Assembly: GCF_004336745.1 (NCBI RefSeq)
Contig: NZ_SJXD01000026.1
Coordinates: 248,001 to 312,000, forward strand
Source: Roseococcus sp. SYP-B2431
Lineage (GTDB): Bacteria; Pseudomonadota; Alphaproteobacteria; Acetobacterales; Acetobacteraceae
Reading direction: 5' to 3'
DNA length: 64,000 nt
In this document: piece after piece, positions 17,387-25,644 of the stretch
Layout: the number at the start of each line of letters is the position of its first letter
Numbering within the stretch: position 1 is the first letter of the stretch
Notes under the pieces: generated by a model
Seen by the model: only the letters and a program-made list of their open reading frames with translations
Database searches by the model: none
What the model was told of the DNA's origin: nothing
Position numbers and translations under genes: made by a program

Positions 17387-18676
17387 ATGCTTCCAAATGC
17401 AGCCCAAGCCGCCATCCGCTTCGGCCTTGGCGCCCGCCCCGATGCGATGCCGCCGGCAGACCCTCTGCCCTGGCTCCTGGCGCAGGTGCACACCCCGAGC
17501 CCTGCCCCCGGCGCGAGCCTCGGCGAGGCGGTCTCGGCCATGCGCGAACAGAAGCTCGACCGTGCCAGCCGGGCGCCCGTCGAGGTGTTCCGGGCCGAGT
17601 GCGCGGCATGGGCCTCGCGCATGATCCAGACGCGCGAGCCCTTTCTGGAGCGGTGGGCAAATTTCTGGACCAACCATCTGACCGTCAGCCGGCGCCGTCG
17701 CGCGATGGCCCCCCTCATCGGGAACTATCAACGCGAGGCGATCCGCGCGCATTCCTTCGCACGATATGAGGATATGCTCGTCGCGGCGTATAGACACCCG
17801 GCGATGCTGGGTTATCTCGACCAGAACACATCGACGGGCCCGGCCAGCCGAACTGGCCAACGTAGAAGCCGTGGCCTCAATGAGAATCTGGCGCGCGAAT
17901 GTATGGAACTGCACACCGTTACGCCGGCGGCGAACTACACGCAGGAGGACGTCACCAGCCTGGCGAGAGTTCTGACGGGCTGGACCACGGGGCGGGGCGA
18001 AGCCGCAGGTGAGCCCGACGGGTTCGTGTTTCGGTCGGCGAACCACGAGCCGGGGACCAAGCGCGTGCTCGGCCGATCCTTCCCGGAGGGCGAAGAGGGC
18101 GGCCTGCAGGCCCTCCGCTTCCTGGCGAGGCATCCTGCCACGTTCCGTTCGCTCGCCTTCAAGCTGTCCCGCCACTTCATCGCGGACGATCCGCCCGTTG
18201 GGCCAGTGCGCCGGATCGAAGCCGCGCTTCGTGACACCGGGGGCGACCTCGGGGCAGCGGCGCGCGCCGTGATCGAGGCGCCTGAGGCCTGGGAGCCGCT
18301 TCGCAAGGTCCGCGACGCGCAGGACTACGTGATCGCGGCCCAGCGCGCGCTCGGCTCCGGGCCTGAAGACGCATCGCTCACCATCGCGTCGATGATCCGA
18401 TTGAACCAATCCCTTTGGGGTGCGCCTGCCCCGAACGGGTGGGCGGATGTGGCGGAGGAGTGGGCCGCCCCCGAGCAGCTCATGCGGCGTCTGGATCTGG
18501 CCAGGCGCCACTCGGGCCGGCTCGCCACGGCCAGGCATGCCAATCCCGCCGAGGTGGCGGACGTCTTTCTCGGCCCCTTCGCCCGCGCCGAAACCGTGGC
18601 GGGCGTCCGCGGCGCAGGGTCGATGCAAGAGGCCTTTCTCCTGCTTCTCGCAAGTCCGGAGGCGCAGCGCCGATGA
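17387..18676 (+). CDS. DUF1800 family protein
   Basis: 429 residues. The DUF1800 signature is visible: AAIRFGLGARP at the start, WANFWTNHLTVS, GNYQREAIRAHSFARYEDMLVAA, LNENLARECMELHTV, YTQEDVTSLARVLTGWT and FKLSRHFIADDPP. The function is not known for the family. It is nearly always encoded with a DUF1501 protein, as here, where the stop overlaps the next start (ATGA). The pair is thought to be exported or surface-associated, but no clear signal peptide is seen here. A TTGACA at 17337-17342 might be a promoter -35 box, though no good -10 follows. Confidence 0.88.
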   Translation: MLPNAAQAAIRFGLGARPDAMPPADPLPWLLAQVHTPSPAPGASLGEAVSAMREQKLDRASRAPVEVFRAECAAWASRMIQTREPFLERWANFWTNHLTVSRRRRAMAPLIGNYQREAIRAHSFARYEDMLVAAYRHPAMLGYLDQNTSTGPASRTGQRRSRGLNENLARECMELHTVTPAANYTQEDVTSLARVLTGWTTGRGEAAGEPDGFVFRSANHEPGTKRVLGRSFPEGEEGGLQALRFLARHPATFRSLAFKLSRHFIADDPPVGPVRRIEAALRDTGGDLGAAARAVIEAPEAWEPLRKVRDAQDYVIAAQRALGSGPEDASLTIASMIRLNQSLWGAPAPNGWADVAEEWAAPEQLMRRLDLARRHSGRLATARHANPAEVADVFLGPFARAETVAGVRGAGSMQEAFLLLLASPEAQRR

Positions 18677-19863
18677 ACATTGAACGCCGCCCCCTTCTCC
18701 TCGGCCTCGCCAGCCTGATGTCTGCGGGGCAAAGCCGCCTCGCCCTCGCAAATGGGCCTGCCGGCGACAAGCGGCTGGTCATCGTGCTCTTGCGGGGCGC
18801 CATGGACGGTCTTTCGGCCGTGCCGGCCTATGGAGACCCGGATTTCCGCGCGCTTCGCGGCGCATTGGCCTTGCCCGAGCCGGGCCAGGAGGGTGGCGTG
18901 CTCGATCTCGGGGGCCGCTTCGGGATGCACCCTGCCCTGCCCAAGCTGCACGCCCTGTTCAAGGCCAATCAGGCCATGGTCGTGCATGCGGTGGCCGGCC
19001 CGTGGCGCAGCCGGAGCCACTTCGAGGCGCAGGACATGCTCGAGAGCGGCGCGGCACAGCGCCTGCATGACGGATGGCTGAACCGGGCCATCGCGACCAT
19101 GCCTGCGGAGGCGCAGGGCGGCGCGGCACGGCGCGGCATTGCCATAGGACCAGACCTGCCGCTGATGATGCGCGGCCCGGCGCGCGTAGGCAGCTACGCT
19201 GCGCTCGCGGATTCCGAAGCCGATACCCAGACCTTGGCTCTCCTGGCCCGTTGGCACGCCGGCGACGCTCAACTTGGCCCCGCCTTCGCCGAGGGGCTTC
19301 GGGCTCGCGGCTTTTCCACGGCCGTTCTCGCCGGACAGGAGCCGCCGCCCAGAGGCACGAACGGATTTGTCGCGCTGGCCGGCGCCGCTGGCCGGCTCCT
19401 GGCAGATCCACGTGGCCCTCGCATCGCCGCGATGGAAACCGGCGGATGGGACACTCACGGCAGCCAGGCGGTCCGGATCGCCGCGGCCCTGCGGACGCTC
19501 GATGACGGACTCGACGCGTTGCGGCTTGGCCTGGGGCCTGCATGGGCGGACACCGCGATCCTGGTGATGACCGAGTTTGGCCGCACGGCTCGGATCAACG
19601 GGACGATGGGGACCGATCACGGGACGGCCGGTGCGGCCTTCCTCCTCGGGGGCGCGGTGCGGGGCGGCCGCGTGCTGGCGGATTGGCCTGGCCTCTCGCC
19701 GCAGAGACTTTTCGAGAATCGCGACCTGGCGCCCACCTTGGATCTGAGGCGGGTGGCCAAGGGACTGCTGTCGGAACATTTGGGACTGGGCGGCCCGGCG
19801 CTGAGGCGCTCTTTCCCTGCCAGCGATGATGCGCCCCCGCTGCCCGGGCTGGTCGGTGGCTAG
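18673..19863 (+). CDS. DUF1501 family protein (sulfatase-like fold, exported)
   Basis: About 396 residues. The start at 18673 overlaps the DUF1800 stop. The N-terminus (ERRPLLLGLASLMSAG) is an export signal with an Arg pair. Family landmarks: RLVIVLLRGAMDGLSAVPAYGDPD, RSRSHFEAQDMLESG, METGGWDTHGSQ and TEFGRTARINGTMGTDHGTA, which hold the Asp and His residues that resemble alkaline-phosphatase metal ligands. The pair with DUF1800 probably acts together in the periplasm. Enzymatic activity has not been assigned to the family with confidence. Confidence 0.88.
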   Translation: MNIERRPLLLGLASLMSAGQSRLALANGPAGDKRLVIVLLRGAMDGLSAVPAYGDPDFRALRGALALPEPGQEGGVLDLGGRFGMHPALPKLHALFKANQAMVVHAVAGPWRSRSHFEAQDMLESGAAQRLHDGWLNRAIATMPAEAQGGAARRGIAIGPDLPLMMRGPARVGSYAALADSEADTQTLALLARWHAGDAQLGPAFAEGLRARGFSTAVLAGQEPPPRGTNGFVALAGAAGRLLADPRGPRIAAMETGGWDTHGSQAVRIAAALRTLDDGLDALRLGLGPAWADTAILVMTEFGRTARINGTMGTDHGTAGAAFLLGGAVRGGRVLADWPGLSPQRLFENRDLAPTLDLRRVAKGLLSEHLGLGGPALRRSFPASDDAPPLPGLVGG

Positions 19864-20013
19864 GCGTTTGGTGCCGGTATCGATGATGCGGTCGATGCCG
19901 TCGAGGAGGTGGGGCTTGCCTTCGGCGCGAATGCCGAGGGCCGCTGCGCCTGCAGCATGGAACTGAGTCGCGCGCCGGGCGTTTCCTGACCCGCGCCTTC
20001 CTGGGAGGGATGC

Positions 20014-20814
20014 ATGGCCAAGGGCAGGATTCATATCGGCGTCGGCGGCTGGACCTACGAGCCCTGGCGCGGCGAGTTCTACCCGGAGGGCCTCGCCCAG
20101 AAGCGCGAGTTGGAATACGCCGCGGGCAAGCTGACCTCCATCGAGATCAACGGCACCTATTACGGCTCGCAGAAGCCGGCCAGCTTCAGGAAGTGGCATG
20201 ACGAGACGCCGCAGGGCTTCGTCTTCTCGCTGAAGGGCACGCGCTACACCACCAACCGCCGCGTCCTGGCCGAGGCCGGCGAGTCCATCGAGCGATTCCT
20301 CGCCAGCGGGCTGCTGGAGCTGAAGGGCAAGCTCGGCCCCATCAACTGGCAGATGGCGCCGACCAAGCAGTTCGATCCGAAGGACTTCGAGAGTTTTCTC
20401 AGGCTGCTGCCGCACAGCTACGAGGGGCACGCGCTCCGTCATGCCATCGAGGTCCGGCATCCGAGCTTCCGGTCGCCCGACTTCGTCGCGATGATGCGCG
20501 AGCATGGCGTGGCCATCGTCACGGCCGGCGATTCCGATTTCCCGCAGATCGCCGACGTCACCGCGCCCTTTGTCTATGCCCGCATCATGGGCACGCGAGA
20601 GGAGGAGAAGCTTGGCTACCCCTCCGCGGCGCTCAGCAAGTGGGTCGAGCGGGCGAAGGAATGGGCCGAGGGCAAGGCTCCGAAGGGGCTGGAAACCTTC
20701 GGCGCGCACAAGCCGGACGGCAAGCCGCGCGACGTCTTCCTCTACGTCATCAGCGGCCACAAGGCCCGCAACCCGGCCGCCGCCATGGCCATGATCGAGC
20801 GTCTCGCCAAATGA
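20014..20814 (+). CDS. DUF72 family protein (TIM-barrel, YecE-like)
   Basis: 266 residues. The DUF72 pattern is plain: IHIGVGGWTYEPWRGEFYP at the start, SIEINGTYYGSQKPASFRKWHDETP, FVFSLKGTRYTTN, and PFVYARIMGTREEEKLGYP near the end, with VRHPSF. The family adopts a TIM barrel and is widespread, with no confirmed reaction. It has its own start site after AGGGATGC and stands alone between the DUF1501 gene and the ArsR cluster. The 150 bases upstream (19864-20013) show no gene. Confidence 0.88.
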   Translation: MAKGRIHIGVGGWTYEPWRGEFYPEGLAQKRELEYAAGKLTSIEINGTYYGSQKPASFRKWHDETPQGFVFSLKGTRYTTNRRVLAEAGESIERFLASGLLELKGKLGPINWQMAPTKQFDPKDFESFLRLLPHSYEGHALRHAIEVRHPSFRSPDFVAMMREHGVAIVTAGDSDFPQIADVTAPFVYARIMGTREEEKLGYPSAALSKWVERAKEWAEGKAPKGLETFGAHKPDGKPRDVFLYVISGHKARNPAAAMAMIERLAK

Positions 20815-20824
20815 CTTGACGGAC

Positions 20825-20861
20825 GGTTAACCCGAGGGTTTACTAAACCTGATGGTTAACC
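20825..20861. promoter_or_regulatory. ArsR operator region (nested palindromes over the start codon)
   Basis: Two copies of the palindrome GGTTAACC (20825-20832 and 20854-20861) flank a third palindrome GGTTTACTAAACC (20837-20849). The second GGTTAACC overlaps the ArsR start codon at 20852. The AT-containing palindromes stand out from the GC-rich surroundings and fit an autoregulatory operator for the gene that follows. Confidence 0.55.
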
Positions 20862-21184
20862 TAGAGACGGCCCAGCTCGACCGCGTCTTCGGTGCGCTCA
20901 CCGACCCCACCCGTCGCGCCCTGCTCGCCCGGCTCGACGAGGAGGACGGGCTCTCCGTCTCCGAGCTGGCGCGGCCCTTCGAGATGTCGCTGCCGGCGGT
21001 GATGAAGCACCTGGACGTGCTGGAGGGGGCCGGCCTCATCGCGCGACGGAAGATCGGGCGGACCGTCGAGTGCCGGCTGACCGCCGCCCCCCTGGAGGAT
21101 GCCATGTCCTGGCTCGCCCGCTATGCGCGCTTCTGGTCCGAGAGCCTCGATCGCCTGGCCGCCCTTGTGGAGAAGACCCCATGA
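20852..21184 (+). CDS. ArsR-family winged-helix transcriptional regulator
   Basis: 110 residues, typical size. The winged helix shows FGALTDPTRRALLARLDEEDGLSVSELARPFEMSLPAVMKHLDVLEGAGLI, then RRKIGRTVECRLT. It lacks the Cys metal-binding motif of ArsR/SmtB sensors, so it belongs to the group that partners SRPBCC proteins. The stop overlaps the SRPBCC start by 4 bases. It is likely autoregulated through the palindromes over its start. Confidence 0.92.
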   Translation: MVNLETAQLDRVFGALTDPTRRALLARLDEEDGLSVSELARPFEMSLPAVMKHLDVLEGAGLIARRKIGRTVECRLTAAPLEDAMSWLARYARFWSESLDRLAALVEKTP

Positions 21185-21624
21185 CCTGCATGCCCAGCGT
21201 CACGATCGTCCGTCGCATCAAGGCGCCGCCCGCCCGCGTCTTCGAGGCCTGGACGACGCCGGAGGCGCTGATGCGCTGGTTCGGCCCGCATCACACGCGC
21301 GTGGAATCCGCCGAGGTGGATGCGCGCCCGGGCGGCGGCTTCACCGTGCGGATGGTCGAGGACAATGGCGAGCGGCACCAGGTCTCGGGCACCTATGCGG
21401 AATTCGATCCGGATCGGCTGCTGGTCTTCACCTGGGCCTGGGTCACCATGCCCGAGCGCGAATCCCGCGTGATGGTGACGTTCCGGCCCGTGCCGGAAGG
21501 CACGGAGGTCACCCTCATCCACGACCGCTTCGCCGATGCCACGACGGCCACCAACCATCGCCGCGGCTGGACCGAGAGCTTCGAGCGGCTGGCCACGGCC
21601 TTCGCCGTCGCTGCCGCCGACTGA
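21181..21624 (+). CDS. SRPBCC (AHSA1-like) domain protein
   Basis: 147 residues with the helix-grip fold pattern of AHSA1/ActivatorHSP90-type proteins: IVRRIKAPPARVFEAWTTPEALMRWFGP, ARPGGGFTVRMV, DPDRLLVFTWAW and a C-terminal helix GWTESFERLATAF. These proteins bind hydrophobic ligands in a deep pocket. It is translationally coupled to the ArsR regulator, a very common pairing, and probably shares its ligand response. Confidence 0.9.
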   Translation: MTCMPSVTIVRRIKAPPARVFEAWTTPEALMRWFGPHHTRVESAEVDARPGGGFTVRMVEDNGERHQVSGTYAEFDPDRLLVFTWAWVTMPERESRVMVTFRPVPEGTEVTLIHDRFADATTATNHRRGWTESFERLATAFAVAAAD

Positions 21625-21646
21625 GCACCCACAGGAGGAACAGGAC

Positions 21647-22129
21647 ATGATGAAGCCCGACCCCAAGGCGGAGCACCGCTGGCTGCAGCGCATGCTCGGC
21701 GAATGGAGCGTGGAGGGGAGCTGCGAGATGGGCCCCGACAAGGCGCCCGAGACCATGACCGGCACCGAGACCATGCGCGCCCTGGGCGAGCTGTGGATCA
21801 TGGGCGAGGGCCGGGGCGAGATGCCCGGCGGCGGGGGCGAGGCGCGCAACGTCATCACCCTGGGCTACGACCCGGTGAAGGGCCGCTTCGTCGGCAGCTT
21901 CATCAGCTCCGTCATGTCCAACCTCTGGATCTACGAGGGCAGCCTCGCCGGCGACGTGCTGACGCTGGACTGCGAGGGGCCGGACTTCGCCGACCCGACG
22001 AAGACCTGCCCCTACCAGGACATCCTGGAGATCGTCGCTGACGATCACCGCATCCTGCGCTCGCGCATGAAGGGGCCGGACGGAGAGTGGCACCAGATCA
22101 TGCAGGCGCATTACCGCCGCCTGGGTTGA
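21647..22129 (+). CDS. DUF1579 family protein
   Basis: 160 residues. The start at 21647 follows AGGAGGAA. DUF1579 features: EHRWLQRMLGEWSVEG, ALGELWIMGEGRG, ITLGYDPVKGRFVGSFISSVMSNLWIYEG. The fold is a lipocalin-like beta-barrel and the function is unknown. It lies in the ArsR-SRPBCC run, with 22-base and 4-base gaps on either side, so it is co-transcribed. Confidence 0.85.
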   Translation: MMKPDPKAEHRWLQRMLGEWSVEGSCEMGPDKAPETMTGTETMRALGELWIMGEGRGEMPGGGGEARNVITLGYDPVKGRFVGSFISSVMSNLWIYEGSLAGDVLTLDCEGPDFADPTKTCPYQDILEIVADDHRILRSRMKGPDGEWHQIMQAHYRRLG

Positions 22130-22133
22130 CGCC

Positions 22134-23213
22134 ATGTCCAGACTGCTGCTGCTGCTCGGCACGAAGAAGGGCGCCTTCCTTCTCGAGAGCGACGAGGCCC
22201 GGCGCGACTGGGCCTTGCGCGGTCCCTTCTGCGAGACCTGGCCGCTGAACCATGTCGTCGCCGATCCCGCCACCGGCACCATCTGGGGCGCCGGCGGCAA
22301 CGAGTGGTTCGGGCCGGCCGTGTGGAAGTCCACCGACCTCGGCCGGAGCTGGACGCATTCGAGCCGGGGCCTCGCCTATCCCGAGGGCGAGGAGCCGGTG
22401 AAGACGGCCTGGTCGCTGGCCGTCGCCGATGGGGCGCTCTATGCGGGCGTCCAGCCGGCCGGCCTCTTCCGCAGCACCGACAGCGGCGAAAGCTGGGAGC
22501 ATGTGCGGGGCCTGCGCGACCACCCTTCTCGGCCGGACTGGCAACCGGGCGGCGCGGGGCTGATCCTGCACGGCATCCTGCCGCATCCGGAGGATCGCGC
22601 GCAGATGTGGGTCGCCATCTCCTCGGTCGGCGTGTTCCACACGGCGGATGGCGGCCGGAGCTGGGCGCCGCGCAACCGCGGCATCCGCTGCGACTACAAT
22701 CCCGAGGACCAGCGCTATCCCGAATACGGGCAATGCGTGCACGGCCTAACGATGGCGGCGGGCCGCTCCGGCCGGCTCTACCAGCAGAACCATTGCGGCA
22801 TGTACCGCAGCGACGATGGCGGCCGCAGCTGGCAAAGCATCGAGCAGGGGCTGCCCTCCAGCTTCGGCTTCCCCGTGGCCGCGCATCCCCATGATCCGGA
22901 CACGCTGTTCCTCCTGCCGCTCAACGGCGATTCCCTGGGGCGCTTCATGCCCGACGCCAAGGCCGCGGTCTGGCGCACGCGCGACGGCGGCCGCAGCTGG
23001 CAGGCGCTGCGCAACGGGCTGCCGCAGGAGGGCTGCTACTTCGGCGTGCTGCGGCAGGCGCTGGCGGTGGACGGGATGGCGGGCACGGGCGTCTATTTCG
23101 GCACCAGCTCCGGGGAGCTCTACGGCAGCGCCGACGAGGGCGAGAGCTGGCGCTGCCTCGCGCGGCATCTCCCGCCGATCCTGTCGGTCGAGACGCTCCG
23201 CGTGCCGGGCTGA
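22134..23213 (+). CDS. BNR-repeat beta-propeller protein (exo-alpha-sialidase-like fold)
   Basis: 359 residues without a signal peptide. Repeated Asp-box-like motifs mark a beta-propeller: STDLGRSWTH, STDSGESWEH, TADGGRSWAP, SDDGGRSWQS, TRDGGRSWQA and SADEGESWRC. Despite the sialidase-like repeats, no catalytic sialidase residues can be placed, so it is more likely a binding or scaffold propeller. It is followed 4 bases later by a MoaD/ThiS protein; this pairing recurs in proteobacteria. Confidence 0.85.
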   Translation: MSRLLLLLGTKKGAFLLESDEARRDWALRGPFCETWPLNHVVADPATGTIWGAGGNEWFGPAVWKSTDLGRSWTHSSRGLAYPEGEEPVKTAWSLAVADGALYAGVQPAGLFRSTDSGESWEHVRGLRDHPSRPDWQPGGAGLILHGILPHPEDRAQMWVAISSVGVFHTADGGRSWAPRNRGIRCDYNPEDQRYPEYGQCVHGLTMAAGRSGRLYQQNHCGMYRSDDGGRSWQSIEQGLPSSFGFPVAAHPHDPDTLFLLPLNGDSLGRFMPDAKAAVWRTRDGGRSWQALRNGLPQEGCYFGVLRQALAVDGMAGTGVYFGTSSGELYGSADEGESWRCLARHLPPILSVETLRVPG

Positions 23214-23217
23214 GCGC

Positions 23218-23481
23218 ATGGCCACCGTGGTCCTGGCCGATGCGCTGGCGCGGCTCTTCCCCGGCGCGCCGCGCGAGCAGCAGGTCGACGCCGCGGATGT
23301 CGCCGCCGTGCTCGACCTGTTGGACGCGCGCTGGCCCGGAATGCGCGACCGCGTGGCCGATTCCACGCCGCGCATCCGGCGGCATCTGGACGTCTTCGTC
23401 GACGGCCGGAAGGCCGGCCTGGAGACGCCGGTCGCCGCGCATTCCGAGGTGCTCATCCTGACCGCGATGAGCGGGGGATAG
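23218..23481 (+). CDS. MoaD/ThiS-family beta-grasp sulfur-carrier-like protein
   Basis: 87 residues with a ubiquitin-like beta-grasp fold: VVLADALARLFPG, VAAVLDLLDARWPGMRDRV, and a C-terminal ILTAMSGG that ends in Gly-Gly, the activation site for adenylation and thiocarboxylation. It follows the BNR propeller by 4 bases. No MoeB/ThiF-like activator lies nearby, so if active it must use an enzyme encoded elsewhere. Confidence 0.85.
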   Translation: MATVVLADALARLFPGAPREQQVDAADVAAVLDLLDARWPGMRDRVADSTPRIRRHLDVFVDGRKAGLETPVAAHSEVLILTAMSGG

Positions 23482-23672
23482 CCCGGCATCCGGCCCAGGG
23501 ACCCGATCGTCATGGGCCCAACGCCATCTGGGCCGGCGACGGCCCTGGTCGGCCCGCGCCAGCGCGCTTGCGACGCCGCGGGCGCGTCGTCACACTACCC
23601 CCCAACCGCTGGCCGGCTTCCCCCGTGGCGGACGCGGGAGACGCCGGGACAAGCGGAAATGGGAGAACCACC

Positions 23673-24659
23673 GTGAAAACCTCCAAGGCAGCCCTGTCCC
23701 GTCGCACGACCCTGGGGCTCGGCCTCGTGGCGGGAACCGCGGTCGCGGCCCGCGCGGCCGACTATCCGACCCGCCCCATCCGGATCATCGTCCCCTATAC
23801 GCCCGGCGGCTTCACCGACCTCTCCGCCCGCCTGGTCGCCGAGCCGCTCTCGCGGGCGCTGCAGCAGCCCGTCGTGGTCGAGAACCGGCCGGGGGCGAAC
23901 AGCATCCTTGGCGCCGGCATCGCCGCGACAAGTCCGGCGGACGGCTATACGCTGGTAATGGTGCTGCCGGCCCATGCGGCCAATGCCACTCTCCAGGCGG
24001 GCAAGATGCCCTTCGATTCCATCAGGAGCTTCGCGCCCGTCTCGCTGATCGCGACCTCGCCCCTGGTGATGGCGAGCGGAAAGCACCTTCCCGCGCGCGG
24101 CTTCACCGAATTCCTGGCCTATGCCCGCGCTCGGCCGGGCGCGCTCACCTACGGGTCGAGCGGCATCGGCTCGACGGCCCATCTGGCCATGGAGCTCCTG
24201 CAGATCCGCACGGGGCTTCGCATGGTGCATGCGCCCTATCGTGGGACGCAGCCGGCGCTGCAGGATCTCATCGGCGGCAATATCGGCGCGATGTTCGACG
24301 TCGATTCGGCCCTGCGGCCCCAATTCCAGGCGGGCAGCATCCTGCCGCTCGGAATCGCCGCCGCCCAGCGCGCCGGCTTCGCGCCCGGTATGCCCACTTT
24401 CGAGGAGCAGGGCGTCGCCGATTTCGTCGTCAGCACCTGGTCCATGCTGCTCGCGCCCGCGGGAACGCCGGCCGAGATCGTGGGGCGCATCTCTACCGAG
24501 ATCGCGAAGATCGTGCGCGAGCCGGCGATGACCGCTCGCCTCCTGGGAATGGGGCTGCTTGCGGAAGGGCGCAGCCCCGAAGGGACCGCCGATCTCCTGC
24601 GCTCGGAGGTGGACCGCTGGGCCACCGTCATCCGCACGGCGAACGTGACCGTCGAATAG
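23673..24659 (+). CDS. Bug/TctC-family substrate-binding protein
   Basis: About 328 residues from a GTG at 23673, preferred because GGGAGA lies just upstream and the signal peptide (SRRTTLGLGLVAGTAVAARA) begins there. Landmarks: IRIIVPYTPGGFTDLSARL, VENRPGANSILGAG, YGSSGIGSTAHLAME and HAPYRGTQPALQDLIGG. It precedes a PEP-mutase-family enzyme and another Bug gene on the same strand, suggesting uptake and breakdown of a C3-C4 organic acid. Confidence 0.9.
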   Translation: MKTSKAALSRRTTLGLGLVAGTAVAARAADYPTRPIRIIVPYTPGGFTDLSARLVAEPLSRALQQPVVVENRPGANSILGAGIAATSPADGYTLVMVLPAHAANATLQAGKMPFDSIRSFAPVSLIATSPLVMASGKHLPARGFTEFLAYARARPGALTYGSSGIGSTAHLAMELLQIRTGLRMVHAPYRGTQPALQDLIGGNIGAMFDVDSALRPQFQAGSILPLGIAAAQRAGFAPGMPTFEEQGVADFVVSTWSMLLAPAGTPAEIVGRISTEIAKIVREPAMTARLLGMGLLAEGRSPEGTADLLRSEVDRWATVIRTANVTVE

Positions 24660-24734
24660 GGACCGGGACGGCAGCTTGGTGACGGCGCGGATCGCCTATA
24701 GCGTCCTCATAAGGAACATCTCTGAGGGAACTCC

Positions 24735-25598
24735 ATGACCGCCCCCGAACGCATGCGCGCCCTTCTGGCCAAGCCCGATTTCGTCACCATGCCGGCCGTC
24801 TGGGACGGGCTGACGGCCAAGCTCACCGCCGGCGCCGGCTTCGCGACGGCCTTTCTCTCCGGCTCCTGCGTGGCGGCCAGCCGGCTCGGCGGGCCGGACC
24901 TCGACCTCATCTCCTTCGGCGAGATGTTCGACAGCTTCAACATGGTGCGCGGCGCCGCGCCCGAGCTGCTGGTGCTGGCGGATGGCGACCACGGCTACGG
25001 CAATGCGATGAACGTGCAGCGCACGGTGCGCGCCTATGGCCGCGCGGGCGCGGCCGCGATCCTCATAGAGGACAAGATCACCCCGCGCGAGCTCACCGCC
25101 GCCGGCAAGCCCTGCCTGCCGCGCGAGGAAGCCCGCATGAAGATCCGCGCCGCCGTGGAGGCCGCGAAGGATTCCGGCATCCTGGTCATGGCGCGCACCG
25201 ACTGCCGCCCGACCCAGGGCATCGACGAGGCCGAGGCGCGCATCCGCATGTTCGTGGACGAGGGCGCGGACATCCTCTTCCTCGACAGCCCCGCCGATGA
25301 CGGCGAATTCCAGCGCGCCGTGGCGGCGGCGCAAGGGAGGCCTTCCTTCGCCGTGCTCTCGCCCGGACCGGGGCGGCGCATCCCGAGCCGCGAGGAGGCG
25401 ATCGCGCTCGGCATCAAGATCGGCACCTATCCGACGGCCATGCTCTCGGCCTCGATCGCGGGCGTGAAGTCCGGGCTCGCGGCGCTGGCGGCCGGCGGCG
25501 CGGAATCCGAGATGGCGCTGCCCGCGGCGGAGCTGCGGACCACCCTCGGCTATGGCGACTACGACAAGGAGGCGAAGCCCTTCCTCCCGAAGGGCTGA
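24735..25598 (+). CDS. Isocitrate lyase/PEP mutase superfamily protein (oxaloacetate-decarboxylase-like)
   Basis: 287 residues, a TIM barrel. Start at 24735 after GAGGGA. Metal and substrate residues appear as LADGDHGYGNAMNVQRTV (the usual ADADTGYG motif) and AAILIEDKITPREL. The catalytic loop normally reading KRCGH is absent, replaced by TAAGKPCLPREEA. That fits the decarboxylase-like branch better than isocitrate lyase or methylisocitrate lyase. MARTDCRP and FLDSPADDGEFQ continue the barrel. It lies between two Bug genes. Confidence 0.85.
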   Translation: MTAPERMRALLAKPDFVTMPAVWDGLTAKLTAGAGFATAFLSGSCVAASRLGGPDLDLISFGEMFDSFNMVRGAAPELLVLADGDHGYGNAMNVQRTVRAYGRAGAAAILIEDKITPRELTAAGKPCLPREEARMKIRAAVEAAKDSGILVMARTDCRPTQGIDEAEARIRMFVDEGADILFLDSPADDGEFQRAVAAAQGRPSFAVLSPGPGRRIPSREEAIALGIKIGTYPTAMLSASIAGVKSGLAALAAGGAESEMALPAAELRTTLGYGDYDKEAKPFLPKG

Positions 25599-25644
25599 CC
25601 CGGGAAGCGGAAGAACATCCGCTCCCTCAGGAGGAGAAGCGGTC

